A stretch of DNA of 64,000 nt. Source: Halobacteriovoraceae bacterium (lineage in GTDB: Bacteria; Bdellovibrionota; Bacteriovoracia; Bacteriovoracales; Bacteriovoracaceae). Numbering within the stretch: position 1 is the stretch's first letter; every line of letters starts with the position of its first letter. The position numbers were made by a program, and so were the translations under genes. A model generated the notes under the pieces. That model was not told where the DNA came from and ran no database searches. It saw nothing but the letters and a program-made list of their open reading frames with translations. Shown here one piece after another: positions 33,993-41,304 of the stretch. Location of the stretch: assembly GCA_002711995.1 (NCBI GenBank), contig PASN01000014.1, forward strand, positions 124,001 through 188,000. The letters are read 5' to 3'.

Positions 33993-35091
33993 GTTCTTCT
34001 CTTAAAGAGTTGAATTTATCCACTTCCATTGCCTTTTGATTAAAGGAGTCGATGGATACGTCACTTTGTGAAAAGTCACCTTTTAGGTTTCTATAAATCG
34101 AATCAATATCGGCATTCAACTTTGGAGTTTCTCCAGTAACCTCTTGAAGAAGTCTTTTTGTCTTAACCGCTCCTTCGAGCTTATTTAAGATGTCTCCTCT
34201 AGTCACAGAGTTTACTTGATTAAACTTTCCATCAAGTCTTAGAGCGCCCATTGAACCGTCTGTTAGTTTAAATAAAAGTCCCTGCGCTTTTTCACCAACT
34301 GTCATGTCCTCTTCATCGATCATGTTTTTGATCGCAAGGGCCGCCAAAAAGTTCATTCTTGCTTTGAGTAGGTCAATTGACATCTCTTTCATGTCTTTAA
34401 CCAATACTGCTTTGTCAGCATCAGAAAGGTAGAGTCCCTGTTTTTCCTTCAGTAGGGCAGAAGAGATAACGTCGTATAAACTAACTTCCTGCATGTCTAA
34501 GTTTCTGGCCTTGTTTTGTTCAATCGCTCGCTCTTGAAGAAGGTCTATTACGTGTAGAGTTGTTGCGATGGCGTAAAAAGTTCTTTCTTCTTGAAAATCG
34601 CTGCCTGCCACTTCCAGTGGAGTCATGTTGTCCATACGGCTGTCGCCAGAGATCATGCCTAAGTATTTTTTCTTTGTTTTTAAGGCCTCGTAGGTTCCTG
34701 AAAGTGACTGGTGAAGCTCGTGTATAGCGTCAACAATAAGGCGCTCACGCTCCATAAGTCCTTGCGTGTCTGCAATACCATCCCAAATTTGGTATTCAAA
34801 AGATAGAAGAAAGACTTTGGCATCCACAAGAGTGTTGCCCATATCTTGATAGTAGGAAGGGTTGAATAGAACCTTTCTCTTCTTATCCCGTTTATCTTCG
34901 GAGAAACCGTGTCTGCTGGCCGCTCCAAGGTTTCCGGTGTTTTCATTGGTCTCGTCCATTTTGTTATTCATGTCTGCGGTGATCTCTTTCATCTCCGCTG
35001 TTGTTTCTTTCATATCTGACATGGTGGCCAGTGGGTTTTCACAAGCTGAAATAAGAACACTAAGCACTAACGTGGGAACAAGTCTCGACAT
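33982..35091 (-). CDS. lipoprotein with coiled-coil N-terminus, unknown function
   Basis: 369 residues. Signal peptide and lipobox VLISAC17. Directly after the anchor is a heptad-like coiled coil (MSDMKETTAEMKEITADMNN), then an unrecognised, mostly helical domain with no Cys. Coiled-coil lipoproteins of this layout usually sit in the periplasm or on the outer-membrane inner face. GGAGAT precedes the ATG (ATAATATGTC context on the minus strand). Neighbours do not suggest a role. Confidence 0.8.
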   Translation of the reverse strand: MSRLVPTLVLSVLISACENPLATMSDMKETTAEMKEITADMNNKMDETNENTGNLGAASRHGFSEDKRDKKRKVLFNPSYYQDMGNTLVDAKVFLLSFEYQIWDGIADTQGLMERERLIVDAIHELHQSLSGTYEALKTKKKYLGMISGDSRMDNMTPLEVAGSDFQEERTFYAIATTLHVIDLLQERAIEQNKARNLDMQEVSLYDVISSALLKEKQGLYLSDADKAVLVKDMKEMSIDLLKARMNFLAALAIKNMIDEEDMTVGEKAQGLLFKLTDGSMGALRLDGKFNQVNSVTRGDILNKLEGAVKTKRLLQEVTGETPKLNADIDSIYRNLKGDFSQSDVSIDSFNQKAMEVDKFNSLREELIQ

Positions 35092-35319
35092 ATTATCTCC
35101 TTAAAAAACCATGTCTAATATTTGTATATTAAGATTCTAGGGAGATTGTGCATTGCACGGTAGGGTGATTGAAAAAAATACACCTTAATAATTCTTAATT
35201 TGGCCATAAATGCGCGAATTCTGGCTTTATTTGGAGAATATCTTGGGATTTACTTTGACTTTTTTAAAGACAATGAAGAACATTTTAACAACCAAATAAT
35301 TACTTCATTGGAGGAAAGC

Positions 35320-35526
35320 ATGGCTAAGAAAAAAGCTAAAGAAATGTTACTTGTTGGATCTAAAACTAAAGAAGCTCTTAAAGGTTCTGGAAAGCAGACT
35401 TTTAATGTTTCTTCCGACGCTCTTGAAGCTCTAAACGAGCAGGTTTACTGGTTGGTAGAGCAAGCTCAAAAAAGATGCGAAGCTAACGGCAGAAAGACTA
35501 TCAGACCTTACGACATCTTGGCGTAA
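35320..35526 (+). CDS. bacterial histone-fold protein
   Basis: 68 residues. The ATG at 35320 has GGAGG 7 bases upstream, while the longer frame from 35200 lacks one. The sequence fits a single histone fold: short helix 1 (SKTKEALKG), long helix 2 (SSDALEALNEQVYWLVEQAQKRCEAN), loop 2 with GRKTIRP (R58, T60) and a short helix 3 starting YDIL (D65), the R-T-D arrangement of archaeal histones. The N-terminus is basic (AKKKAKE). It resembles the small histones described in Bdellovibrio, which bind DNA as dimers. It is monocistronic, with a strong terminator 10 bases after the stop. Confidence 0.85.
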   Translation: MAKKKAKEMLLVGSKTKEALKGSGKQTFNVSSDALEALNEQVYWLVEQAQKRCEANGRKTIRPYDILA

Positions 35527-35535
35527 GCTTTATAG

Positions 35536-35559
35536 GCCTGCTTTGCAGGCTTTTTTTTT
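35536..35559 (+). terminator. intrinsic terminator of the histone gene
   Basis: GCCTGC/GCAGGC stem with loop TTT, followed by nine T. Confidence 0.92.
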
Positions 35560-35561
35560 GC

Positions 35562-36302
35562 CTAAATATGAAATTCCACAAACCTATATAAAAGCCTTAC
35601 ACCACTAACAAACAACACTGTTTTATAAAGCCTTTTGAAAACAACATTATTAACACGCTTTAAAATTTTAATGCCGTAATGAGTTCCTATTATGGCCGCA
35701 AATGCCATGAGAAGGGTTTCAGATGCGTACTCCTCGAATTTAAAGTCTAAATAAAGGAATACCGGAATTTTCGATAGGTGAGAGACCATTTGCATCGTGG
35801 CCTTGGTCGCGACGATCTCTTCTTTCTCTAAGTCATTTCGAATAAAAAATGGAGCGATCAAAGGGCCTACGGCACCCACTATAATGGCAGCTATGCCTGT
35901 AAAGAAACCCACAATGGTCCATCCCCAAGATTCGATCTCGACCTGTGGCATTTTCTTAGGTTTAAATACTGCGTAGAAAATTAAAATGGAAATAGCAAGG
36001 TATGGGAAACTCTCATTGATTACATCCTTAAGAAGGAAAGCGCTAAGTGCCGCTCCAAAGGGCATGCCCGCTATAAAAAATATAAAGAATCTCCACTTGA
36101 TATGAAGCTTTAAAACGAGGAGTCTTGTGGAGTTGCTTATAAGCTGAACAAAACCATGGACTGGAATAATAACATTTAGAGGCATAAAGAAAGTCATTGC
36201 TGAAAGCAACAATACCCCTCCACCCATGCCTATGATGGCCGAAATTATAGAAGTGAAAAATGTGATAATTGTTAGAATTGCTAGTGTCATGGAGCTAAAC
36301 AT
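35562..36302 (-). CDS. TauE/SafE-family membrane permease
   Basis: 246 residues with about 7-8 transmembrane helices. The two halves carry the family pattern: ISAIIGMGGGVLLLSAMTFF in the first helix pair, and IAAIIVGAVGPLIAPFFIRN in the matching second repeat, followed by ATKATMQMVSHLSKI. TauE/SafE proteins export small anions such as sulfite, sulfoacetate or sulfolactate; substrate here is unknown. GGGG lies upstream of the ATG. It is convergent with the histone gene and separated from it by the terminator only. Confidence 0.87.
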   Translation of the reverse strand: MFSSMTLAILTIITFFTSIISAIIGMGGGVLLLSAMTFFMPLNVIIPVHGFVQLISNSTRLLVLKLHIKWRFFIFFIAGMPFGAALSAFLLKDVINESFPYLAISILIFYAVFKPKKMPQVEIESWGWTIVGFFTGIAAIIVGAVGPLIAPFFIRNDLEKEEIVATKATMQMVSHLSKIPVFLYLDFKFEEYASETLLMAFAAIIGTHYGIKILKRVNNVVFKRLYKTVLFVSGVRLLYRFVEFHI

Positions 36303-36465
36303 ACCGGCCCCAAACGACTTTTTCAGTACTTAGTGTATTTTATATCCACCAAATATTGGCGAAATAAATTTGCTTGTGGGCCGTCTTTTAGAGTGATAAA
36401 ATAGTTTCATCACTTAAAAGCTCTCCGCTTTTTTTAAATCACCCACATTCACAAACGGTAAAGTT

Positions 36466-36978
36466 ATGGCATACAAAATAAGCCCTAAACATTTAAACAA
36501 CCTTTGGTTGGACAGATCCAGGGAAACCAAACCACACCCCAAGGAAAGCAAATCTTTTGTGAAAAAGGCAATTGATGATGTTTGCCTTAGTGCTGATCTT
36601 AGCGAAACGTCCTGGGACTATTCTTACAACCTTTGCTCTGGCATGGTTAGACTCTTGGAGCTTGGCTTTTCTACCAAAGAGATTAGCGCCCACAAGACAT
36701 TGGTACAGAAGCTGATGCAACTGGGAAGGGACATGATGGAATCTGGAAAGAGGGAAGCGGACTTCTTTTACCTAGGGGCTTTTGTTGATATGAAGATGGC
36801 CACAAGGTGGCGCAATATAGCCTTTTTTAAATTTATTATGGACGCTCTTTTGGGGATAAAAAAGTACATGGCCTTCTTTAGCAAGAAGCTAAAAGAAAGA
36901 ATTAGAAAAGAGTATGTTCAGCTTTTTCCAAAGGACTTCAAGGTTTATTTCGGCCCAGACCTGGCCTTGACAGGCTAA
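36466..36978 (+). CDS. hypothetical protein
   Basis: 170 residues, basic at both ends, no signal peptide and no continuous membrane helix. Strongly helical with YNLCSGMVRLLELGFSTKEI in the middle and a basic amphipathic segment (KKYMAFFSKKLKERIRKEY) near the end. No family recognised. The ribosome site before the ATG is weak (GGTAAAGTT). It lies between divergent permease and aldolase genes. Confidence 0.65.
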   Translation: MAYKISPKHLNNLWLDRSRETKPHPKESKSFVKKAIDDVCLSADLSETSWDYSYNLCSGMVRLLELGFSTKEISAHKTLVQKLMQLGRDMMESGKREADFFYLGAFVDMKMATRWRNIAFFKFIMDALLGIKKYMAFFSKKLKERIRKEYVQLFPKDFKVYFGPDLALTG

Positions 36979-37070
36979 TCATATTTCTAAGCAAATTGTT
37001 AACCAATTTCCCTTTAAAACACGTGAAAAACACGGCAAAATAGTAAAAAACTATGAACTAGGGGGAATTA

Positions 37071-38135
37071 ATGGGCAAGTTTAGGTCCGGTGTTTTACAT
37101 GGAGATGAAGTCTTAGAACTTTATGAATACGCTAATAAAAATAACTTTGCGCTTCCAGCGGTAAATATTGTTGGAACCAATTCTGTAAACGGTGTTTTAG
37201 AAACCGCAAAGAAACTCAACTCACCCGTTATAATTCAACTGTCCAATGGAGGAGCATCCTTTTACGCTGGAAAGTCTCTGGACAATTCTGACCAAAACGC
37301 CGCTGTTGCCGGCGCTGTGTCTGCCGCTCTTCATGTTCATGAAATGGCCAAGCATTACGATGTTCCAGTGGTTCTTCACACTGACCATGCAGCAAGAAAA
37401 CTATTACCTTGGATAGACGGTCTTGTTAAGGCCGGAGAAGAGTTCTACGAAAAACATAATCAACCTCTTTTTAGCTCTCACATGCTTGATTTAAGTGAGG
37501 AGCCTCTTGAAGAGAATATTGGAACTTGTGTGGAATACCTTCAGAGAATGAAAAAGATCGGCACTCATATCGAAATCGAGTTGGGTGTTACCGGCGGTGA
37601 AGAAGATGGTGTGGACAATACAGACATCGACAGCTCAAAACTCTATACCCAACCAGAAGAAGTAAATTACGCATATGAGAAGCTTAACGAAGTGTCTCCT
37701 TACTTCACCATTGCGGCCTCTTTTGGAAACGTTCACGGCGTTTACAAGCCAGGCAATGTAAAGCTGACTCCAATTATTCTTAAAAACTCTCAAGAGCATA
37801 TCCAGAAGAAACACAGTCTTGGTAAAAATCCAGTAAACTTTGTTTTCCACGGTGGATCTGGATCCACTCAAGAAGAAATTCGCGAGGCTATTGACTACGG
37901 TGTAATTAAAATGAATATCGATACAGACATGCAATGGGCATTTTGGACTGGTGTTCGTGACTACCATGAAAAACACAGCGGTTACTTGAAGACTCAAATC
38001 GGCAATCCTGACGGGGATGACAAGCCTAATAAGAAGTACTACGACCCGAGAAAATGGCTTAGGGCCGGAGAGGAAGCTTTCGTTGAAAGACTTACTCAGT
38101 CCTTTAAAGATTTGAACTGCGTAGATAAAAACTAA
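37071..38135 (+). CDS. fbaA: class II fructose-bisphosphate aldolase
   Basis: 354 residues, the length of the class IIA (E. coli FbaA) type. It cleaves fructose-1,6-bisphosphate into dihydroxyacetone phosphate and glyceraldehyde-3-phosphate using zinc. Visible motifs: PAVNIVGTNSVNGVLETA, VVLHTDHAA (zinc His and Asp), SSHMLDLSEEPLEENI, IELGVTGGEEDGVDN, FGNVHGVYKPGNVKL and VFHGGSGST (phosphate site), IKMNIDTD. AGGGGG precedes the ATG. Single gene with its own terminator. Confidence 0.97.
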   Translation: MGKFRSGVLHGDEVLELYEYANKNNFALPAVNIVGTNSVNGVLETAKKLNSPVIIQLSNGGASFYAGKSLDNSDQNAAVAGAVSAALHVHEMAKHYDVPVVLHTDHAARKLLPWIDGLVKAGEEFYEKHNQPLFSSHMLDLSEEPLEENIGTCVEYLQRMKKIGTHIEIELGVTGGEEDGVDNTDIDSSKLYTQPEEVNYAYEKLNEVSPYFTIAASFGNVHGVYKPGNVKLTPIILKNSQEHIQKKHSLGKNPVNFVFHGGSGSTQEEIREAIDYGVIKMNIDTDMQWAFWTGVRDYHEKHSGYLKTQIGNPDGDDKPNKKYYDPRKWLRAGEEAFVERLTQSFKDLNCVDKN

Positions 38136-38140
38136 TTCCT

Positions 38141-38165
38141 AAGGGTCATTAAGTTGGCCCTTTTT
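38141..38165 (+). terminator. intrinsic terminator of fbaA
   Basis: AAGGGTC/GGCCCTT stem (one G-T pair) with an 8-base loop, followed by a T-run, 5 bases after the stop. Confidence 0.75.
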
Positions 38166-38227
38166 ATTTCCTTCGGGGAAAATTACCCTCACTATCTTTT
38201 ATGCATTATTCAAATAAAATATATTAG

Positions 38228-38755
38228 GTGAAAGTCTGCCTAATCTTAACTCTTTTTGCCCTTAACACCATTGCGGCCTCAATACAATTCGGCCTTGGCG
38301 GTTTAACTCCCCATATTAGCCGGGGTGAAAAACTCAACTATTGCAATCAGTGGAATAACACTGGGATCATAGCAAACAAAGCATTCTATTTAAGACTATC
38401 TGGCGGCAGGTATGGCGTCACATATATGCAAGGGGACGACTCAATATGCTCGGACATAGAAGGAGTTTTTGTCCATTACTTGTTTTCTGCGGATAAATGG
38501 CTGGAGACAGGCCTTACAGTAGGAGGCTATTCTTTTGAGATGAGCAACTGGGAGGAATACGCTGAGAAGACTCCCTCTGGTGTTTCAGCTCCAACTCCAG
38601 CACATACAAAACTTGGCAGTAAGGACATCGTTCCAGTTTTAGCTTTCGAAGTCGCTGTTCATTTAATTCGGTCAAACAATTGGTCTTTAAAGCTCAATAA
38701 CCTTTTTACACCCTTCATATTCAATCACTCTCTCGCTTTGGAGAGAAGGTTCTAA
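38228..38755 (+). CDS. probable small outer-membrane beta-barrel protein
   Basis: 175 residues from a GTG. Signal peptide (VCLILTLFALNTIAA), then alternating hydrophobic and polar strands (FYLRLSGGRYGVTYM, WLETGLTVGGYSFEM, VPVLAFEVAVHLI) and a C-terminal aromatic residue (ALERRF), all typical of 8-stranded barrels. I cannot name a family; a role in lipid A or surface modification is possible. No good ribosome site is seen. The stop shares bases with that of the convergent barrel-like gene. Confidence 0.65.
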   Translation: MKVCLILTLFALNTIAASIQFGLGGLTPHISRGEKLNYCNQWNNTGIIANKAFYLRLSGGRYGVTYMQGDDSICSDIEGVFVHYLFSADKWLETGLTVGGYSFEMSNWEEYAEKTPSGVSAPTPAHTKLGSKDIVPVLAFEVAVHLIRSNNWSLKLNNLFTPFIFNHSLALERRF

Positions 38756-39315
38756 AAGATCAGGAAGGCGCTTAGCCCAATAGATCTCTTCTTTTCCCTT
38801 ATGTTTGTCTCAAGGCCTTCTGTGGCCCCCGTGGATTCATCTTCATATTGAGTGAAGTAATTGTTGTGAACTTCGTAGTTTAAAAGTAAGTACTTCCATA
38901 AACGGATGCCAAGTCCAAAGGTAATTTGCTGACCAAAGTATTGAAAGTCTTCGTTGCTTTTAGGTTCTAAAGTTGAGTTTAAATAACCTGTCCAAAGTTT
39001 TAAGCGATCAAAGAAGTGAAAACCCAGATAGGTTCCAATTCCACCACCAGTGAAAACAGTGAACTTCTCATCCATAATGGTGCTTGAGTAGTGAAAGTTG
39101 CCTATTTCTGCTGTTACGCCCGCCATGAAGTAGTCACCTAAATAGCCTGCGTTTAAACTTGTGGATTCACCGCTGAGGCTTCCTTTGAGATCACCTCTTT
39201 CAAAAGTGCCCCAGTGTCGCTTGTATGTAGGCTCAACGTTAAAGCGGGCCATAGCTGGCCCGGATATCATTAGTAAAATGAGTGAAGTGAGGATTAGGTT
39301 AGTAAGTTTGCCCAT
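38752..39315 (-). CDS. probable outer-membrane beta-barrel protein
   Basis: 187 residues from the ATG at 39315, which sits inside the last codons of the upstream 74-codon gene; the open frame reaches 39369, but that region lacks a signal peptide start. The signal (LILTSLILLMISGPAMA) is followed by alternating strands (GYLGDYFMAGVTAEIGNFHY, IGTYLGFHFF, FGQQITFGLGIRLW) and ends in SAFLIF, the classic C-terminal aromatic insertion signal. Coupled translation with the upstream small gene is likely. Function unknown. Confidence 0.75.
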   Translation of the reverse strand: MGKLTNLILTSLILLMISGPAMARFNVEPTYKRHWGTFERGDLKGSLSGESTSLNAGYLGDYFMAGVTAEIGNFHYSSTIMDEKFTVFTGGGIGTYLGFHFFDRLKLWTGYLNSTLEPKSNEDFQYFGQQITFGLGIRLWKYLLLNYEVHNNYFTQYEDESTGATEGLETNIREKKRSIGLSAFLIF

Positions 39316-39523
39316 ATACTCTTTCAGTGTACTCATCAAGCTCGAGAATCTCGTCTCTGAAGATGGCAACTCTGTAGTTCGCCTGGTCTTGATTCAGCTT
39401 TGTAGGTTCCTTAGGCTCAAAAAGATTGGCCTTAATTAGGATAGGGATGTCTTCCTGATCCAGAGGCTGCTCCAAACGTAAAATGAATCCATTTTTCATG
39501 AGATAGTAGGCGGCTGCGTTCAT
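39299..39523 (-). CDS. small hypothetical protein
   Basis: 74 residues with AAGGAG 9 bases before the ATG. It is acidic, has no signal peptide and no family that I recognise; the middle reads QEDIPILIKANLFEPKEP. Its last 17 bases overlap the start of the outer-membrane protein gene, so the pair forms a coupled operon. A terminator-like hairpin lies in its leader. Confidence 0.7.
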   Translation of the reverse strand: MNAAAYYLMKNGFILRLEQPLDQEDIPILIKANLFEPKEPTKLNQDQANYRVAIFRDEILELDEYTERVYGQTY

Positions 39524-39543
39524 TGGCTTTACTCCTTAAAGTC

Positions 39544-39564
39544 AAAAAAGATCCCTCATGGATC
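39544..39564 (-). terminator. terminator-like hairpin in the leader of the small gene/barrel operon
   Basis: On the minus strand GATCC-loop-GGATC (39550-39564) is followed by TTTTTT (39549-39544), 15 bases ahead of the AAGGAG of the 74-codon gene. No minus-strand gene lies directly upstream, so this may be an attenuator. Confidence 0.5.
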
Positions 39565-39741
39565 CCAAACACAATAAAATGATTTCATAAAATCTGAGCC
39601 TTTTCAAATATCTTTTTAGAATTTTATGAAAGGACAATTTGACCTCAACAAATGACGCCACAGTGTCAAAAAGTCATCAGCAAGTTGGCCCTGACACCTC
39701 CTCTAAAATGCTAAGTGCTTGATTATTCATAACCTCTAGTT

Positions 39742-39757
39742 TGGCACGCTTTATGCT
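39742..39757 (+). promoter_or_regulatory. sigma-54-like promoter
   Basis: TGGCAC-GCTTT-ATGCT: the -24 element TGGCAC is perfect, the -12 element fits TTGCW at four of five positions, and GG to GC spacing is the required 10 bases. The expected transcript start is near 39768, at the left edge of the GGA-hairpin array. Confidence 0.6.
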
Positions 39758-39767
39758 CTATACATTG

Positions 39768-39880
39768 GCAAGAAGGGAAGACAAGGATAGTCGCCCCTAA
39801 CAGGCACCACGGATGGGGCCGCTTTAATGGAACAAGGATGTTCCAAGTCAGAGGAAGGAATCTCCCAATCAAAGGAGGAA
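39768..39880 (+). ncRNA. CsrA/RsmA-type GGA-hairpin array (leader or sponge RNA)
   Basis: Predicted transcript region with consecutive hairpins that show GGA in the loop. GAC-AAGGATA-GTC (39780-39792); GCCCC/GGGGC (39793-39819) with ACGGA in the loop; TGGAAC-AAGGAT-GTTCCA (39828-39845, 6-bp perfect stem); GAGG-AAGGAA-TCTC (39851-39864). The last AAGGA (39872-39876) is part of the Shine-Dalgarno of the next small gene. The third hairpin matches the known CsrA consensus RUACARGGAUGU at 11 of 12 bases. It may be a CsrA-controlled leader, a CsrB/RsmZ-like sponge, or both. Confidence 0.6.
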
Positions 39881-39883
39881 AAA

Positions 39884-40012
39884 ATGGAATCTTTAAACGT
39901 TTTGTTGCCGCTAATGGGAATGTTGGTAATGGGAAGCAGCCTAATTCATTACTCTTGCGCTAAGCGTGGCAAAGCGAGAGTTGTTGTTAACAAAAAGGGC
40001 AAACGAAACTAA
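39884..40012 (+). CDS. 42-residue single-span membrane peptide
   Basis: ATG at 39884 with a strong GGAGG 5 bases upstream. The peptide has one hydrophobic helix (LNVLLPLMGMLVMGSSLIHY), a Cys, and a basic tail rich in Lys and Arg, predicted to stay in the cytoplasm. The longer open frame from 39827 lacks its own ribosome site and would run through the hairpin array, so the short form is preferred. No family known to me. Placement behind a sigma-54-like promoter and GGA hairpins suggests tightly controlled expression. Confidence 0.7.
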   Translation: MESLNVLLPLMGMLVMGSSLIHYSCAKRGKARVVVNKKGKRN

Positions 40013-40030
40013 ATTAAAATCTGGACACAA

Positions 40031-40058
40031 ATTGAAGAATTCCTCATAATTCTTCAAT
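40031..40058 (+). promoter_or_regulatory. hairpin ending at the MFS start codon
   Basis: ATTGAAGAATT (40031-40041) pairs perfectly with AATTCTTCAAT (40048-40058), 11 bp with loop CCTCAT. The first two bases of the ATG (40057-40059) are in the stem, and no Shine-Dalgarno is visible. Candidate translational control element. Confidence 0.5.
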
Positions 40059-41178
40059 GCGCGCAAGTTACATCCTTTTTTCCTTTCTTTCTCTTTTTAT
40101 TTTCGGAATGATCGACAATGCAAGAGGCCCTATCTACCCAAAAGTAATAGAGGCCTTTGGTGTTTCAAACTCCCTAAGTTCGTGGATCTTTACTTTAACC
40201 TCTATTGTTTCCTTTTTAATAACACTGGGCTCTCCTTGGTGGCTTAAAAAGTTTGGAGCTGTAAAGGCAAGCAAATATGCCATTCTTTTACACGGATTGG
40301 CCCTAACCCTCATGGGCATCACAAGTATCAGTGGTGATAGTTTCTCATTGTTTCTTTTGGCGAGCGCCATTCTTGGGACAGCTATGGGGATTCAAAGTGT
40401 GACCCTAAACCTAATTGTCGCCAGAGTTTCCAATCCTCTGAACGGAAGAAAGCTATTCTCTGGCCTTCACGCCATGTACGGAGCGGCCTCTTTCTGCGCG
40501 CCTTTAATTATGGGGCTTGTGTTTCGATATGAACTCTCTTGGGAGTATTCGCTTATATTCTTGGCGTTAATTCCAGCAGCGCACCTTTTATATTTTAAGG
40601 ACCTTGAACCTTTGGGGATCGCTCAAAAGAGTGAGGTGGACACTCCTGTATCTCCAGGCACTATCTTAAAACTTGGGATCATCTTCTCTTTTTTTATAGC
40701 AACTGAAATTCTGATCTCATCAAGACTTGTTGTGTACCTCTATAAAGTGGAGAGTATGAAGCTTGATCTAGCATCAATGCTTTTGACTGGCTTTTTTATT
40801 TTGCTACTTGGAGGAAGGCTTATTTTTTCATTCTACAATCCATCGATGAAAACCATCTACCTACTAAGGATGGGAGTCGGGGCTACCTTAGGCTTTTACA
40901 TATTGGGTTTAACTGTATCTCCGTACTTTTTCCCGCTTACGGGATTTTCAATTTCTTATTTTTTCCCTTACGGAATGGATTATATCAAAAACAAATACAC
41001 CCAGGCAGAGTCCATCATGCCTAAAGTCATGATGTTCGTTGGAGCGATGATCGCTGGCATGCACGCAATCTTTGGAGTTCTCTCAGAACTTTACGGACTA
41101 TATGGCGCTATGTGGGTCGGGGTCGTGCTTAGCTCTATTGTATTTCTTCTATTATTGACACTTAGGCCTGCGAAGTAA
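40057..41178 (+). CDS. major facilitator superfamily transporter
   Basis: 373 residues with about 11-12 transmembrane helices. The N-terminal half has FGMIDNARGPIYPKVIEAFG and SLSSWIFTLTSIVSFL, and AILGTAMGIQSVTLNLIVARV plus GRKLFSGLHAMYGAASFCAPLIMG in helices 4-5, a pattern of sugar-type (FucP-like) MFS members. Substrate unknown. Start codon lies in a hairpin and has no ribosome site. It follows the small membrane peptide by 44 bases. Confidence 0.85.
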   Translation: MRASYILFSFLSLFIFGMIDNARGPIYPKVIEAFGVSNSLSSWIFTLTSIVSFLITLGSPWWLKKFGAVKASKYAILLHGLALTLMGITSISGDSFSLFLLASAILGTAMGIQSVTLNLIVARVSNPLNGRKLFSGLHAMYGAASFCAPLIMGLVFRYELSWEYSLIFLALIPAAHLLYFKDLEPLGIAQKSEVDTPVSPGTILKLGIIFSFFIATEILISSRLVVYLYKVESMKLDLASMLLTGFFILLLGGRLIFSFYNPSMKTIYLLRMGVGATLGFYILGLTVSPYFFPLTGFSISYFFPYGMDYIKNKYTQAESIMPKVMMFVGAMIAGMHAIFGVLSELYGLYGAMWVGVVLSSIVFLLLLTLRPAK

Positions 41179-41257
41179 AATCGCATAAAGTTTTGACACT
41201 TGAACATTCCTAGGCAACAAGCTTCTACCTAAGTTGTTAATTTCAGCTATAACCAAC

Positions 41258-41273
41258 TGGCATAGTATTCGCA
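41258..41273 (+). promoter_or_regulatory. sigma-54-like promoter upstream of the exported macrodomain operon
   Basis: TGGCAT-AGTAT-TCGCA with exact GG-N10-GC spacing; five of six bases of the -24 box and four of five of the -12 box fit the consensus. The expected start is near 41284, 20 bases before the ATG at 41305. Confidence 0.45.
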
Positions 41274-41304
41274 AAGTAATTAAAAAAAAACTTTGGAGGA
41301 GATT

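Noticed and set aside
35200-35319. 40-residue N-terminal extension of the histone
   Set aside because: Composition is not histone-like, no ribosome site precedes it, while a GGAGG precedes the ATG at 35320.
39768-39880. Cyclic di-GMP (GEMM) riboswitch
   Set aside because: The conserved GEMM core and tetraloop receptor cannot be placed; the repeated GGA loops fit CsrA sites better.
39827-40012. 61-codon start for the small membrane peptide
   Set aside because: The upstream ATG has no ribosome site and the extension would translate the GGA hairpins; the 39884 start has a strong GGAGG.
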